Shown: positions 21,202 to 31,309 of the stretch, piece by piece
Layout of the letters: each line of letters opens with the position of its first letter
Position numbering within the stretch: the stretch's first letter is position 1
Assembly: GCA_947497085.1 (NCBI GenBank)
Contig: CANMFE010000001.1
Coordinates: 744,001-808,000, forward strand
Source of the DNA: an uncultured Sphingomonadaceae bacterium
GTDB lineage: Bacteria; Pseudomonadota; Alphaproteobacteria; Sphingomonadales; Sphingomonadaceae
Length of the DNA stretch: 64,000 nucleotides
Direction: 5' to 3'
The notes under the pieces: generated by a model
Databases searched by the model: none
Seen by the model: the letters and a program-made list of their open reading frames with translations, nothing else
Told to the model about the DNA's origin: nothing
Position numbers and translations under genes: made by a program

Positions 21202-21426
21202 CTATTCTTTCTCCGATATTTTCTGCGCAGCCTTATCCTCTGAGACAGCAGTATTTGCTTCTATCTGCTTGGCCGGTTTTTCGGCTTCGTCATCTTCGGA
21301 AATACCCTTTTTAAAGCTGCGAATGCCTTTTCCGACATCGCCCATCATTTCCGAGATGCGGCCACGTCCAAATAATATCAGCACGAGCGCCGCAACGATT
21401 AAAAGCTGCCATAAGCTCGGTTGCAT
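21202..21426 (-). CDS. tatA: Tat translocase subunit TatA
   Basis: 74 residues. One membrane helix, the [12 protein letters not shown] hinge and amphipathic helix, then a Lys/Glu-rich tail. TatA oligomers form the passage for folded proteins. FGxGRI rather than IGPxxLP separates it from TatB. It lies between scpB (about 55 bases) and tatB. Confidence 0.94.
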   Translation of the reverse strand: MQPSLWQLLIVAALVLILFGRGRISEMMGDVGKGIRSFKKGISEDDEAEKPAKQIEANTAVSEDKAAQKISEKE

Positions 21427-21482
21427 GTCATTTCTCCTTTGCAGGTAAGTTTACGCGCTATTGGCGCCAGTTTCCAGCATCT

Positions 21483-22115
21483 TTATTCTTCTTCGCCAGA
21501 TTCAAAACCCAGCTGTTCCATGGCTTCGTCAACCGGGTCCAGAAGGCCTGCAGCTTTCAAATCGTCAATGCCCGGCAAGTCGCGACGGCTCGTAAGGCCA
21601 AACTGAACCAGAAATTCAGGCGTTGTTGCATAAATCAGCGGGCGTCCTGGCACTTCGCGGCGTCCGGCAGGCCGTATCCAGCCCGCCTCCATCAACACAT
21701 CAAGCGTGCCTTTGCTCGTCTGGACCCCGCGGATGGATTCAATATCAGCGCGGCTGACGGGTTCGTGATAGGCAATGATGGAAAGTGTTTCCGTGGCCGC
21801 ACGCGACAATTTGCGCGTGTCCACACGTTCCCGGCGCAGCATATGGGCCAAGTCAGCACTGGTCTGGAAATGCCAACTCTGGCCGCGCCGGACCAACTCT
21901 ACGCCGCGACCTGCATAGTCATTTTCCAGCTGTTTAAGCGCGGCTGTGATATCAACCTGATCACCGACATAGGCGCGGATATTATCTTTCGTCATGGGCG
22001 TTTCGGAAGCAAATAACGCGGCTTCTACAGCCCGCACGCCGTTATCATCCTCGAATACGATCAGGTCTTCTTCGGTGCTTGCGCTATCGCTTTGTTCAAT
22101 CAGATATTCACTCAT
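21483..22115 (-). CDS. scpB: Chromosome segregation and condensation protein ScpB
   Basis: 210 residues with tandem winged-helix domains; conserved RAATETLSIIAYHEPVSRAD and IRGVQTSKGT stretches are typical of ScpB. It forms the SMC-ScpA-ScpB complex. Its start overlaps the scpA stop by four bases. Confidence 0.93.
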   Translation of the reverse strand: MSEYLIEQSDSASTEEDLIVFEDDNGVRAVEAALFASETPMTKDNIRAYVGDQVDITAALKQLENDYAGRGVELVRRGQSWHFQTSADLAHMLRRERVDTRKLSRAATETLSIIAYHEPVSRADIESIRGVQTSKGTLDVLMEAGWIRPAGRREVPGRPLIYATTPEFLVQFGLTSRRDLPGIDDLKAAGLLDPVDEAMEQLGFESGEEE

Positions 22116-22909
22116 CTGGATGTCCTTATCATCAATGGCGCGAATGCTTCTTCCTGCGCCAGCTCAATCTGCCCCTGCTTGGCCAGTTCCAGTATGGCAA
22201 GAAAACTGGATGCGAGTGCCGAACGCCGCAAATCCTTTGACGCACCGGGTGGTAGGAATTGCTGCAAATCCGTCCATTCAATCGCGGCCCCCACCATGGC
22301 CGATACCCGCGCCAGCGCTTCTTCCAGCGTCATGACATGACGTTTCTTGACCATATGTACAGCAGGCATCGAGCGCATTTTTATCTGTGCATAGGCACTG
22401 ATCAGGTCGAAATAGCTGCATTCCCATTTCTTGCTGGCAATGACTTTCAGGCCTTCAGGATTACCGCGCATAAAAACATCCCGCGCCATGCGGTCACAGG
22501 CCATCAAACGTGCGCCAGCCTCCCGCATGGCATTCAACCGCTGCAACCGCATCTGCAGGCGCAGCGCCAGCTCTTCAGGCGACGGATCAATTTCAGGATC
22601 CTTGGGCAACAGCAATGCGGATTTCAGATAGGCGAGCCACGCCGCCATCACCAGATAGTCCGCCGCCAGTTCCAGTTTTAACGCGCGCGCATTCTCAATG
22701 AATTGCAGATATTGTTCGGTCAGTTCCAGTATTGAGAGCTCGCGCAGATCGACTTTCTGGTTACGCGCCAGCGCGAGCAGCAGATCAAGCGGGCCTTCCC
22801 AGCCATCTATGTCAATATGGAGTATATCCTCGTCAGCGCTGCCCTTTACCTCGTCAAATGCGGCTGGCTCGGGCGCAGTTTCCGGGTCGAGAAAGTCCAA
22901 CTCGTTCAT
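22112..22909 (-). CDS. scpA: Segregation and condensation protein ScpA (kleisin)
   Basis: 265 residues. The N-terminal GWEGPLDLLLALARNQKVDL is the kleisin signature; the C-terminal winged helix follows. It bridges the SMC heads. Overlaps both nagZ (four bases upstream) and scpB (downstream), so nagZ-scpA-scpB are translationally coupled. Confidence 0.94.
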   Translation of the reverse strand: MNELDFLDPETAPEPAAFDEVKGSADEDILHIDIDGWEGPLDLLLALARNQKVDLRELSILELTEQYLQFIENARALKLELAADYLVMAAWLAYLKSALLLPKDPEIDPSPEELALRLQMRLQRLNAMREAGARLMACDRMARDVFMRGNPEGLKVIASKKWECSYFDLISAYAQIKMRSMPAVHMVKKRHVMTLEEALARVSAMVGAAIEWTDLQQFLPPGASKDLRRSALASSFLAILELAKQGQIELAQEEAFAPLMIRTSR

Positions 22910-23913
22910 GCCAGCTCCAGCAGCTCATCGCGTTTGGCAATGCATTCGCTGTGTCTTTCAAGTGCTGCATCTGGCACAACAAGCCGCAGCGCACCATCCA
23001 ACCGCGCCTTCGCAGCATCGCTGATATCAGGCAGCAAGTCCGCAATTCCCAGCATTTCATCCATGCGCGCCCAGCAATTGAGCGCAATGTCACAACCCGC
23101 TTCGACTGACTTGAGCGCACGCGTCGGCACATCGCCCTGTAACGCTTTCATGTCGAGATCATCGGACATCAACAGTCCGCCAAAACCGATTTCACCGCGA
23201 ATAATCTCGTCAATGACCATGGGTGACTGCGTCGCCGGACGCACATCATCCCATGCCCGGTACACAATATGCGCCGTCATCGCCATTGGCGCATCATTCA
23301 ACGTCCTGAACGGTGCAATATCGCTTTCCAGCGCCGCTGCATCCGCGTCAACATGCGGCAATTCCATATGGCTGTCGACCACAGCCCGGCCATGACCCGG
23401 CATATGCTTGACAACGCCTTCCACGCCGCCGCGGCGCAAGCCATCCAGCGTGGCCCGGCCTAGCGCAGCCACCCGCAACGGCTCACTGCCGAGCGCGCGG
23501 TCACCAATGGCAGGTGTCGTTTCCGGTTGCCGCACATCAAGCAACGGCAGACAATCAACATTGATCCCCACTTCGTTCAGGTCGAGCGCAATGGCCTCGG
23601 CATTCAGGCGCATTGCTTCAATCGCGCTGGCAGGCGCACTATCATATAGTGCATCAAACTCAGCACCTGCAGGATAAGTCGGCCAGTGCGGCGGTTGCAT
23701 CCGGGCCACCCGTCCGCCTTCCTGGTCAATCAGGATCAGTACATCATCGCGGCCATGCAGTTCGCGGACACTGTCTGTCAAAGCGCGCAGCTGTTCACGC
23801 GTGTCGATATTGCGCCCAAAAATAATATAACCCGCCGGATCCGCCTCGGCAAAAAATGCGCGCTCGTCAGCCGTCATGGTGAGACCCGATAACCCGAAAA
23901 TAACCGGTTTCAT
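22906..23913 (-). CDS. nagZ: Beta-N-acetylhexosaminidase
   Basis: 335 residues, glycoside hydrolase family 3. The conserved KHMPGHGRAVVDSH loop carries the catalytic His/Asp dyad and the nucleophile Asp lies in LLMSDDLDM. It removes GlcNAc from anhydromuropeptides in cytoplasmic wall recycling. ATG 23913 (MKPVIFGLSG) is preferred; a longer in-frame start has an N-terminus unlike the family. Confidence 0.93.
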   Translation of the reverse strand: MKPVIFGLSGLTMTADERAFFAEADPAGYIIFGRNIDTREQLRALTDSVRELHGRDDVLILIDQEGGRVARMQPPHWPTYPAGAEFDALYDSAPASAIEAMRLNAEAIALDLNEVGINVDCLPLLDVRQPETTPAIGDRALGSEPLRVAALGRATLDGLRRGGVEGVVKHMPGHGRAVVDSHMELPHVDADAAALESDIAPFRTLNDAPMAMTAHIVYRAWDDVRPATQSPMVIDEIIRGEIGFGGLLMSDDLDMKALQGDVPTRALKSVEAGCDIALNCWARMDEMLGIADLLPDISDAAKARLDGALRLVVPDAALERHSECIAKRDELLELA

Positions 23914-24075
23914 GTTTCTGTCCTGATAAAATCGGTCAACATAAACCATAGTGTGACGCGATATATGGTGTAGGTAAAGGGTCAAAACCCCCTATATTGT
24001 GGAAATATAGCTGAATTCGGTGTTTTTTAAGATAACCGCTAAGCCGCCGTCCCATTCTGAGTCAGAAACAACGCA

Positions 24076-24864
24076 TCAACGCCTGATATAGCACGCTCCG
24101 CCCGAGGATTTCAGCCGGTTACACACATTATTGGCGGTCGCATTGTCCGGCGCGATTGCACTCAGGCGATACACCGTACCGCCATCGACATTGGCCGCGA
24201 CAATCGTTTTGGGCAGGCTTGCAATATAATCATATTTACGTGCCAGCCCGGCCCACCCCGTTTTTGCCTTTTCTTCACTGCTATATGCGCCCAGTTGTAC
24301 GACAACGCCTTTTGACGCGGCGGCTTTTGTCGTCTCAGCTACGCTTTTTTCTTCCAGCGCAGAAAAAGCGGGCTTGGGCGATTCTTTTGCCTGTGGGTGA
24401 GGCGTCTGTTTCACGGCCTTTGGCGCGGCTGCTGCGGCTTTTTTGGGTGCAGGCTTGGCCTCTGTCTCGCGTGGTTTTTCCGCCGCTTTTTTGGCCGCTG
24501 TTTCGGAATCACCAATTGCCGCCTGTTTTGGCACACCTTCGCTTGCGCTGAAGCTGGCATCACCCGTACCTTCAAATTCCTTGCCCTGCGGATCTGCGGG
24601 CGGAATCTTGTAATCGTCTTTTTCAGCGCTAATCAGCGCGCCATCGCCATCGCTGCCAGCACCTGCCGAGCTGTTCTGATACCAGTATATGCCGCCCGCA
24701 ACCGCTGCGATTGCAATCAGGCCCATAAGAGCAAAGCCTAGGATGCGGCCTATATTGCTGCCATCCGTTTCGTCATAGTCTTCGGCAGATTCCAGCCATG
24801 GCAGGCTGTCATCTTCATCAAAGCCCAAACTGTCATTTTCGCCCGTCATATTGTCACCCGCCAT
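24076..24864 (-). CDS. SPOR-domain membrane protein
   Basis: 262 residues: acidic cytoplasmic N-terminus, one membrane helix (about 40-62), a long Ala/Lys/Pro-rich linker, and a C-terminal SPOR domain (about 185-262) with the VVQLGAYSS start and CYIRR end. SPOR domains bind denuded glycan strands at the division site. It lies 30 bases after argS and before nagZ, so wall remodelling genes are grouped. Confidence 0.88.
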   Translation of the reverse strand: MAGDNMTGENDSLGFDEDDSLPWLESAEDYDETDGSNIGRILGFALMGLIAIAAVAGGIYWYQNSSAGAGSDGDGALISAEKDDYKIPPADPQGKEFEGTGDASFSASEGVPKQAAIGDSETAAKKAAEKPRETEAKPAPKKAAAAAPKAVKQTPHPQAKESPKPAFSALEEKSVAETTKAAASKGVVVQLGAYSSEEKAKTGWAGLARKYDYIASLPKTIVAANVDGGTVYRLSAIAPDNATANNVCNRLKSSGGACYIRR

Positions 24865-24894
24865 CTGCGCATTCCCTTTGGAACGGGGGCAAAA

Positions 24895-26619
24895 TCACAT
24901 TTCATTGGCTGCCTCTACCCCCATAATCGACAAGCCATTGGCGATAGTCTGCCCTATATTTTGCGCCAAGAAAAGCCTTGCTGCTGTCATTTCAGCATCA
25001 TCGGCCAGTAAAATGCGTTTTTCATGGGCATCATTGCCCAGATTATAAAAGCCGTGAAACGCCGCAGCCAGATCATTCAGGTAAAATGCAATCCTGTGAG
25101 GTTCACGGCTTTGCGCCGCGGATTCAACAATACGCGGGAATTGTGCAGCCTGCTGAACCAACGCAATTTCCTCTTCACCCAACCGCTCAAGATTGGCGTC
25201 TGAAGGTATAATGCCGCCTGCCTCTGCCTTGCGCAGCATGGTCTGGATCCGCGCATGGGCATATTGCACATAGAATACCGGATTGTCCCGGCTCGCCTCA
25301 ATCACCTTGGCAAAATCAAATTCCATCTGCGCATCGGCCTTACGTGTCAGCATGGTAAAGCGCACCGCGTCCTTACCGACTTCATCGACGACTTCTTTCA
25401 ATGTCACGAACGCCCCTGAACGTTTCGACATTTTGACAGGCTCGCCATCGCGCAGCAGCTTGACCATCTGCACCAGCTTCACGTCAAACTTGGCGTCTTC
25501 CCCCGCCAGCGCGGCCACTGCAGCCTTAATCCGCTTGACCGTACCGGCATGGTCCGCGCCCCATATGTCAATCAGTTCGTCGGATTTTTGCAGTTTCTGG
25601 AAATGATAGGCGAGATCGGCACCGAAATAGGTCCATTTCCCGTCCGATTTCCTGATCGGCCGGTCCTGATCATCCCCAAATTTTGTCGAGCGGAACAGCG
25701 GCAGCTCGACCGGCTCCCAGTCTTCAACAGTCTTGCCCTTGGGCGCTTCCAATACACCGTCATAGACAAAGTCACGGCTGCGCAATTGCGCTTCTGCAGC
25801 TTCCGCCTTTCCTTCGACATGTAGCTGCGCCTCCGATGCAAAAACATCATGCCTGATCCCGAGCAGCGCCAGATCGGTGCGAATCATATCCATCATGTCA
25901 TTCACGGCCTCTTCCCGGAACAACACTAGCCATTCGGATTCATCGGCCGATGCATAGCTATCACCGTATTTTTCGGCCAGCCGCTTGCCCGTAGGGATAA
26001 GATAAGCCCCAGGATACAGACCTTCGGGTATATCGCCGATATCTTCACCCAGAGCTTCACGGTAGCGCAGGTGCGCGGAGCGGGAGAGCGTATCCACCTG
26101 CCCGCCAGCATCGTTGATATAATATTCGCGGATCACATCATGTCCGGCAAATTCAAGCAGCGAAGCCAGTGCATCGCCGACCACCGCGCCGCGGACGTGC
26201 CCCATATGCATGGGGCCAGTCGGGTTGGCGGACACATATTCGACATTGACCGTGCGGCCCTTGCCCATATCGGACCGGCCATAATTTGTCCCAAGCCGTG
26301 CAATTTCAGTCAGCTCTGACACCCAGCACCGGAAACCCAGGTGCAGGTTGATAAACCCCGGTCCCGCTATTTCGGCAGATGTCACATCTTCCAGCTTTTC
26401 CAGTTCATCCGCTATTTTTGCGGCCAGCTCGCGCGGATTGGTCTTTGCCTGACGCGCCAGCACCATGGCCGCGTTGGTGGCAAGGTCACCATGCGATGGA
26501 TCGCGCGGCGGCTCCACAGTTACACCCAGGCGCTGCATATCCGCTGGCAGGTCACCAGCCGCCACCAGATTGTCGAGCGCCGCATCCACATGATCGGCAA
26601 AGCGTTTATAAATCGTCAC
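24895..26619 (-). CDS. argS: Arginyl-tRNA synthetase
   Basis: 574 residues, class I synthetase. HMGH in GPMHMGHVRG and KMSKR in EPVKMSKRSG are the two ATP-site signatures; the DALR anticodon-binding domain is at the C-terminus. First gene of the leftward argS-SPOR-nagZ-scpAB-tatABC block, an order conserved in alphaproteobacteria. Confidence 0.96.
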   Translation of the reverse strand: MTIYKRFADHVDAALDNLVAAGDLPADMQRLGVTVEPPRDPSHGDLATNAAMVLARQAKTNPRELAAKIADELEKLEDVTSAEIAGPGFINLHLGFRCWVSELTEIARLGTNYGRSDMGKGRTVNVEYVSANPTGPMHMGHVRGAVVGDALASLLEFAGHDVIREYYINDAGGQVDTLSRSAHLRYREALGEDIGDIPEGLYPGAYLIPTGKRLAEKYGDSYASADESEWLVLFREEAVNDMMDMIRTDLALLGIRHDVFASEAQLHVEGKAEAAEAQLRSRDFVYDGVLEAPKGKTVEDWEPVELPLFRSTKFGDDQDRPIRKSDGKWTYFGADLAYHFQKLQKSDELIDIWGADHAGTVKRIKAAVAALAGEDAKFDVKLVQMVKLLRDGEPVKMSKRSGAFVTLKEVVDEVGKDAVRFTMLTRKADAQMEFDFAKVIEASRDNPVFYVQYAHARIQTMLRKAEAGGIIPSDANLERLGEEEIALVQQAAQFPRIVESAAQSREPHRIAFYLNDLAAAFHGFYNLGNDAHEKRILLADDAEMTAARLFLAQNIGQTIANGLSIMGVEAANEM

Positions 26620-26660
26620 TTCTGTGTATCCTGATATATATTGGAACTACGCCCGGCGGG

Positions 26661-26694
26661 CGCCTGACCTGTCACATCGCCTGACCTGTCACAT
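26661..26694. repeat. 17-bp perfect tandem duplication upstream of argS
   Basis: CGCCTGACCTGTCACAT occurs twice head to tail (26661-26677, 26678-26694) about 40 bases before the argS start. Could be a duplicated regulatory site or chance slippage. Confidence 0.5.
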
Positions 26695-26783
26695 GGCGTG
26701 AATACCCCAACTCCCATATATGTAAAAGGGGTTGGCGGCAGATCAGCATCAATTTCGCTGTAAAACGGGCTGTAATAAAACCC

Positions 26784-27437
26784 TTATCGCGTCACATTAT
26801 ATCGCAACTGGTCGCCAGAAAGCTGGAAGCCTATCAGCAATTCAAAACTGGTGCGAGCCAGCGCAGCGCGAACAGCCGGGTCCGATAGCGGGTCCACCGC
26901 GGCATCTACGTCACCACTTTTGCGTTTGCGCGTGATTTTTTCACGGATATCGGCGGGCAGCGTCGCTGCCGCCTTGTCGATATAGGCTGCGCCCTGCCCC
27001 TGGGCCTGGGCACGATAGGAACCATCCGCAAAATTGAGCGTGACAGAACCAATGCGTTTGGAAACCACAGATGTCCCGCCACGCACAACAGTAGAGAAAT
27101 AAGGCAGCGTTACCTGCCGCGCACCACTGGCATTGCTGCGACGGGCCTGTACGTCAAATGTCGCCACAGCATAAATTTTTTCCGATGCTTCGTTACAGCT
27201 GCTGCGCAGGTTGGTGACATTTGCCACCACGTCAATGGCGCTGGCATCTGTGCTGCTGGCCGGGTTGAACAGTGTAATGTCGCCAGTATTGTCAGGAATC
27301 GCCACAGATGGACATGCGGACAGGGTCGATGTGACACCTACACCCTGACCAATACGAAGTTCATTATCACCGGCACAACCGCCCAGAACGACCAGCGGGG
27401 CGACAATAACCATGGATTTAGCGCGCAATGTCATCAT
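26784..27437 (-). CDS. Lipoprotein of unknown function
   Basis: 217 residues. The signal peptide ends in the lipobox VVLGGC. The mature part starts with CAGDNELRIGQG and is beta-rich, with a C-terminal segment ARTSFELLIGFQLSGDQLRYNVTR. Two further Cys residues (near 42 and 80) could pair. No family function is recognised; similar uncharacterised lipoproteins occur in sphingomonads. It stands alone, divergent from ispH. Confidence 0.7.
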   Translation of the reverse strand: MMTLRAKSMVIVAPLVVLGGCAGDNELRIGQGVGVTSTLSACPSVAIPDNTGDITLFNPASSTDASAIDVVANVTNLRSSCNEASEKIYAVATFDVQARRSNASGARQVTLPYFSTVVRGGTSVVSKRIGSVTLNFADGSYRAQAQGQGAAYIDKAAATLPADIREKITRKRKSGDVDAAVDPLSDPAVRAALARTSFELLIGFQLSGDQLRYNVTR

Positions 27438-27557
27438 AATCTCGACTTTTCCTTCAATAGGTGTTTACTGGCTTCATATCCGCCCCATATGGGAAGCGCA
27501 ACGCCCGTGATTGCCATGGCAGGTTGATAAAGTGCATAAAATGAACGGTAACCGAAT

Positions 27558-28505
27558 ATGAAACAGCATCTCCAGCTTTTAATAGCCGCACCACGCGGAT
27601 TTTGTGCCGGAGTGGACCGCGCGATTGATATTGTCGAAATTGCGCTGAAAAAATACGGTTCACCTGTCTATGTGCGCCATGAAATCGTACATAATAAATA
27701 TGTTGTCGATAGCCTGAAAGCAAAAGGCGCCGTTTTTGTAGAAGAACTCGATCAGGTGCCTGATGGTGTGCCCGTCGTTTTTTCCGCACATGGCGTGCCT
27801 AAAGCCGTCCCGCACAAAGCTGCCGAACGCGGCCTTACCTATGTAGACGCTACCTGCCCATTGGTGTCTAAAGTGCACCGGCAGGCGGAACGGCAAGTCG
27901 AAGCCGGACGTCATATCATCTTTATCGGCCATAAGGGCCATCCGGAGGTTATCGGTACTTTCGGACAGGTGGAAGAAGGCCAGATGACACTGGTAGAAAC
28001 GCCTGATGATGTCGCCAGGCTTGAAGTGGAAAATCCGGAAAGCCTGGCATTCCTGACCCAGACAACACTTTCAGTGGATGATACTCGCGACGTTATTGAA
28101 TCACTCAAAAAACGCTTCCCGGACATTGTCGGACCACGTGGCGAAGATATCTGCTACGCGACTTCCAACCGGCAGGCCGCAGTCAAATCCATTGCCTCTT
28201 CGTGTGATCTTGTGCTGGTTATTGGCGCACCAAATAGCTCCAACTCGCTCCGCCTTGTCGAAGTTGCAGAGCGTGAAGGCACCGATGCCCACCTGATCCA
28301 GCGCGCAGATGAGATTGACTTTGCATGGCTCAAAGGTGTCGGGACACTGGGCCTTTCTGCCGGAGCCTCTGCGCCGGAGCTGCTGGTGCGTGAAGTCGTG
28401 GAAAAAATTGGCACACAATTTGAGGTACACGAAGAAACCGTCGTCACGGCCGAGGAAAAAATGGTGTTCAAACTCCCTCGCGAACTCATGGCAGATAGTG
28501 CCTGA
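27558..28505 (+). CDS. ispH: 4-hydroxy-3-methylbut-2-enyl diphosphate reductase
   Basis: 315 residues. The three Fe-S cluster ligands are Cys16 (RGFCAG), Cys100 (DATCPL) and Cys199 (EDICYAT); the substrate-site His residues in EIVHN and SAHGV are present, as is the GAPNSSNS loop. It makes IPP and DMAPP in the last step of the MEP isoprenoid pathway. It overlaps thrB by one base. Confidence 0.97.
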   Translation: MKQHLQLLIAAPRGFCAGVDRAIDIVEIALKKYGSPVYVRHEIVHNKYVVDSLKAKGAVFVEELDQVPDGVPVVFSAHGVPKAVPHKAAERGLTYVDATCPLVSKVHRQAERQVEAGRHIIFIGHKGHPEVIGTFGQVEEGQMTLVETPDDVARLEVENPESLAFLTQTTLSVDDTRDVIESLKKRFPDIVGPRGEDICYATSNRQAAVKSIASSCDLVLVIGAPNSSNSLRLVEVAEREGTDAHLIQRADEIDFAWLKGVGTLGLSAGASAPELLVREVVEKIGTQFEVHEETVVTAEEKMVFKLPRELMADSA

Positions 28506-29464
28506 TGGCTGTATATACACAGGTCAGCGCGGAGGATATGGCGGCATTCCTGACGCGCTATAATGTCGGTGAATTGCGCAGTTTCAAAGGTATTGCAGAG
28601 GGCGTTGAGAACAGCAATTACCTCGTTGAAACTGAAACAGGCCGCTATATTCTGACACTTTATGAAAAGCGCGTGGACCCTGTAGATCTGCCGTTTTTCA
28701 TAACATTGCTCGATCACCTTGCCGACAAGGGTATGCCTGTGCCGCGCGCCATTGCCGATAATGAAGGCAGGCAGCTGCAGGAACTGGCCGGAAAGCCAGC
28801 ATGTCTGATCGAATTCCTGCAGGGCGTGTCGGTGGCGCAGCCGTCAGGTGCGCAAGCTATGGCAGCAGGTGCATCACTTGCTGAGTTACACATGGCCGCC
28901 GCTGATTTCAAAGCCAGACGTCCTAACAGCATGAGCCTTGCCAGTTGGCATGAAATGGCGTCCCAGTGCGGCGATTCGCTCGCACATATTCACGGCGAAT
29001 TGCCAGATATTGTGCATAGCGAGCTCGCTTATCTGGATGAAAACTGGCCCGCAGATTTACAGCATTCAATCATTCATGCCGACCTGTTTCCCGACAATGT
29101 GCTGATGCTGGACAATCAGGTTACGGGCCTGATCGACTTCTATTTTTCCTGCACCGACATCCGCGCATATGACCTTGCCGTCACTCATGCCGCCTGGTGT
29201 TTTTCCCCTGATGGGCAGGAATTTGACAATGCATTGTCGAACGCACTTTTGAATGGTTATCGCAAGCATGTGGATCAGGATGATACAGAGATATATGCGA
29301 TGCATGTGCTGGCACGCGGCGCGGCGCTCCGCTTTACGCTCAGCCGTGCCTATGACTGGATTAACACCCCGGCTGATGCCCTTGTCATCCGCAAGAATCC
29401 CATGGATTTTGTCCGCCGGTTGCAATTTTACCGCGACCCGAAAAACGCGGTGATTTTCGCATGA
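28505..29464 (+). CDS. thrB: Homoserine kinase (ThrB, aminoglycoside-phosphotransferase fold)
   Basis: 319 residues. [10 protein letters not shown] is the catalytic loop and LIDFYFS the metal-binding segment of the choline-kinase-like fold used by alphaproteobacterial homoserine kinases. The N-terminal [12 protein letters not shown] also matches. It phosphorylates homoserine for threonine synthesis. It overlaps rnhA by four bases; ispH-thrB-rnhA is a conserved order in this group. Confidence 0.95.
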   Translation: MAVYTQVSAEDMAAFLTRYNVGELRSFKGIAEGVENSNYLVETETGRYILTLYEKRVDPVDLPFFITLLDHLADKGMPVPRAIADNEGRQLQELAGKPACLIEFLQGVSVAQPSGAQAMAAGASLAELHMAAADFKARRPNSMSLASWHEMASQCGDSLAHIHGELPDIVHSELAYLDENWPADLQHSIIHADLFPDNVLMLDNQVTGLIDFYFSCTDIRAYDLAVTHAAWCFSPDGQEFDNALSNALLNGYRKHVDQDDTEIYAMHVLARGAALRFTLSRAYDWINTPADALVIRKNPMDFVRRLQFYRDPKNAVIFA

Positions 29465-29919
29465 GCAGGGCAGTGGAAATTGCCACCGATGGCGCATGCA
29501 AGGGCAATCCCGGTCCGGGCGGCTGGGGCGCATTGATTCGTTATGGCAAGACTGAAAAGGAAATATCCGGCGGCGAAGCGGATACAACCAATAACCGCAT
29601 GGAGCTTATGGCCGCGATCCGCGCCTTGCAGGCATTAAAACGCCCCTGCCACGTGATACTGTCGACGGACAGCAGTTACGTGAAGGATGGCATCACCAAA
29701 TGGATATATGGCTGGCAGAAAAATGGCTGGAAAACAGCCGCCAAGAAACCGGTCAAAAATGCTGACCTGTGGCAGGAATTACTTGAAGCGGTCGCACCGC
29801 ATCAGATCGAATGGAAATGGGTGAAGGGTCATGCGGGCGACGCAGATAATGAACGCGCTGACACGCTGGCCAGCGACGCCGCTATGGCCATTGCCAGCGG
29901 CGCCTATGATCAGGTCTGA
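29461..29919 (+). CDS. rnhA: Ribonuclease HI
   Basis: 152 residues. The catalytic acids are visible in [12 protein letters not shown], the NRMELMA helix, LSTDSSY and [10 protein letters not shown]. It removes RNA from RNA-DNA hybrids. Coupled to thrB. Confidence 0.96.
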   Translation: MSRAVEIATDGACKGNPGPGGWGALIRYGKTEKEISGGEADTTNNRMELMAAIRALQALKRPCHVILSTDSSYVKDGITKWIYGWQKNGWKTAAKKPVKNADLWQELLEAVAPHQIEWKWVKGHAGDADNERADTLASDAAMAIASGAYDQV

Positions 29920-30096
29920 TTAGCTATTGTCGACAGTGTCGGCACCGGGGCCGTTTTTCTTGATCGAATCGATGGCATTTTGCGCACCGGCTTTGTTGGA
30001 ATACCCTTCGGTAGAGAACATGATTTCGTCATTATATTTAAAGCGAACACGAAATTCACCGGCTTTATCTTTATAAATTTCAAAATGATGTCCCAT
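29920..30096 (-). CDS. Small YegP-like (DUF1508) protein
   Basis: 58 residues, read from ATG at 30096 to TAA at 29920. The sequence has the DUF1508 fold pattern: FEIYKDKAGEFRVRFKYND, a STEGYSNKAGAQNAIDSIKKN helix region. An AAGGAGAA ribosome site precedes it. The stop codon touches the rnhA stop (29917-29919), so the two genes are convergent with no spacer. Function of the family is unknown. Confidence 0.85.
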   Translation of the reverse strand: MGHHFEIYKDKAGEFRVRFKYNDEIMFSTEGYSNKAGAQNAIDSIKKNGPGADTVDNS

Positions 30097-30193
30097 TTTC
30101 TTCTCCTTCAGGGTTAAGTTTCATCGTCAACAGTAACAATCTTCTCCTGCTTATGCCAGTGGATGGATTGTAAAAGCTGTGCGCAGCATGGTT

Positions 30194-31309
30194 TCATATG
30201 TGGAAACGGGCAGGTGCGTATAAATCCGGGTCGACTTTTTCAGTCATTTCTCCGGCCGACTCACCCAATATCTGCATCCGCGCCAGCTTTGCCGCGGCGG
30301 GCGCGGTCTGGATGCCGAAACCGCCCTGCCCGGCAAACCAGTAGAAATGCGGATTGCCACGATCAAATCCATAAACAGGTAGGCGATCAGGCGCGAAAGA
30401 CCTGAGACCCGCCCATGCTTTTTCAAGTTTCATGATGTCCCAGGACACAGTTTTTTCAAGACGGTTAATCGCGATGGCGATATCCATTTCTTCGGGGGCG
30501 GCGTCGCCTGCCTGCACCGGAGTTTCATCATGGGGGCTAAGCCAAAGGCGGCCATTTTCCGGTTTGAAATAGAATTTGCCATTTATATCGAGCACAAGCG
30601 GAAGATCTGACGAGACCGGCGGTGCCACCTGCAATTGCAGCACAGTGCGGCGATAGGGCATGATACCCAATGACGCGACAGATGCCATTTGCGCGACATT
30701 GTCCGCCCATGCCCCGGCTGCGTTGATAAGGGTGGCCGCAGTAACGGTTTCATCGCCCAGCCCAAGATGCCATTGCCCGCGCGCATATTTTGCGCTTTCA
30801 AGCATGGTCCGGGTACGCAGCTGCGCGCCTTGCGCTCTGGCATGGCGCAAATAGCCCTGATGCACGGCCGCAACATCGATATCACAGCAATCGGGCTCAT
30901 AGACGCCATGCTGATAATCTGTATGGAGGCCCTCAATATGCCGCTCCAGCATATCACGGCCAACCTCGCGGATATGCGGCACGCTCTGGGCAAATGTCTC
31001 GTAAAAATCTTTCAACGCCGCCTTGTCGGACGCTTTACCGATGGTCAGCGCGCCGCGATTTACAAGCAGGCTTTGTGCGCTGATATAGTCAGGCGGATTG
31101 GCGAACCAAGGGCCTGATGCGCTGGTAAGCGGCTGCACCTGTGGGCCGCCATAGCTCTCTGTCCAGAAAGCGGCAGAACGCCCGGTGCTATGATAACCGG
31201 GAAACTCTTCCCGCTCGGCAAGCAGGACTTTCGCACTGCCAGCTAGCTCGGAAGCCAGGCTGGCACCCGCTATGCCGGCACCGATGATGACGATATCGAA
31301 ATCGCTCAT
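30194..31309 (-). CDS. FAD-dependent D-amino-acid-dehydrogenase-like oxidoreductase
   Basis: 371 residues, DAO family. The dinucleotide motif VIIGAGIAGAS is at the N-terminus, then FPGYHSTGRSAAF, and a C-terminal GQGGFGIQTAPA flavin-contact motif. The GYHSTGRSAA and GGxGIQT pattern closely matches D-arginine dehydrogenase (DauA), so deamination of a D-amino acid is likely; the exact substrate is inferred. It overlaps the stop of the upstream hydrolase by four bases. Confidence 0.82.
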   Translation of the reverse strand: MSDFDIVIIGAGIAGASLASELAGSAKVLLAEREEFPGYHSTGRSAAFWTESYGGPQVQPLTSASGPWFANPPDYISAQSLLVNRGALTIGKASDKAALKDFYETFAQSVPHIREVGRDMLERHIEGLHTDYQHGVYEPDCCDIDVAAVHQGYLRHARAQGAQLRTRTMLESAKYARGQWHLGLGDETVTAATLINAAGAWADNVAQMASVASLGIMPYRRTVLQLQVAPPVSSDLPLVLDINGKFYFKPENGRLWLSPHDETPVQAGDAAPEEMDIAIAINRLEKTVSWDIMKLEKAWAGLRSFAPDRLPVYGFDRGNPHFYWFAGQGGFGIQTAPAAAKLARMQILGESAGEMTEKVDPDLYAPARFHI

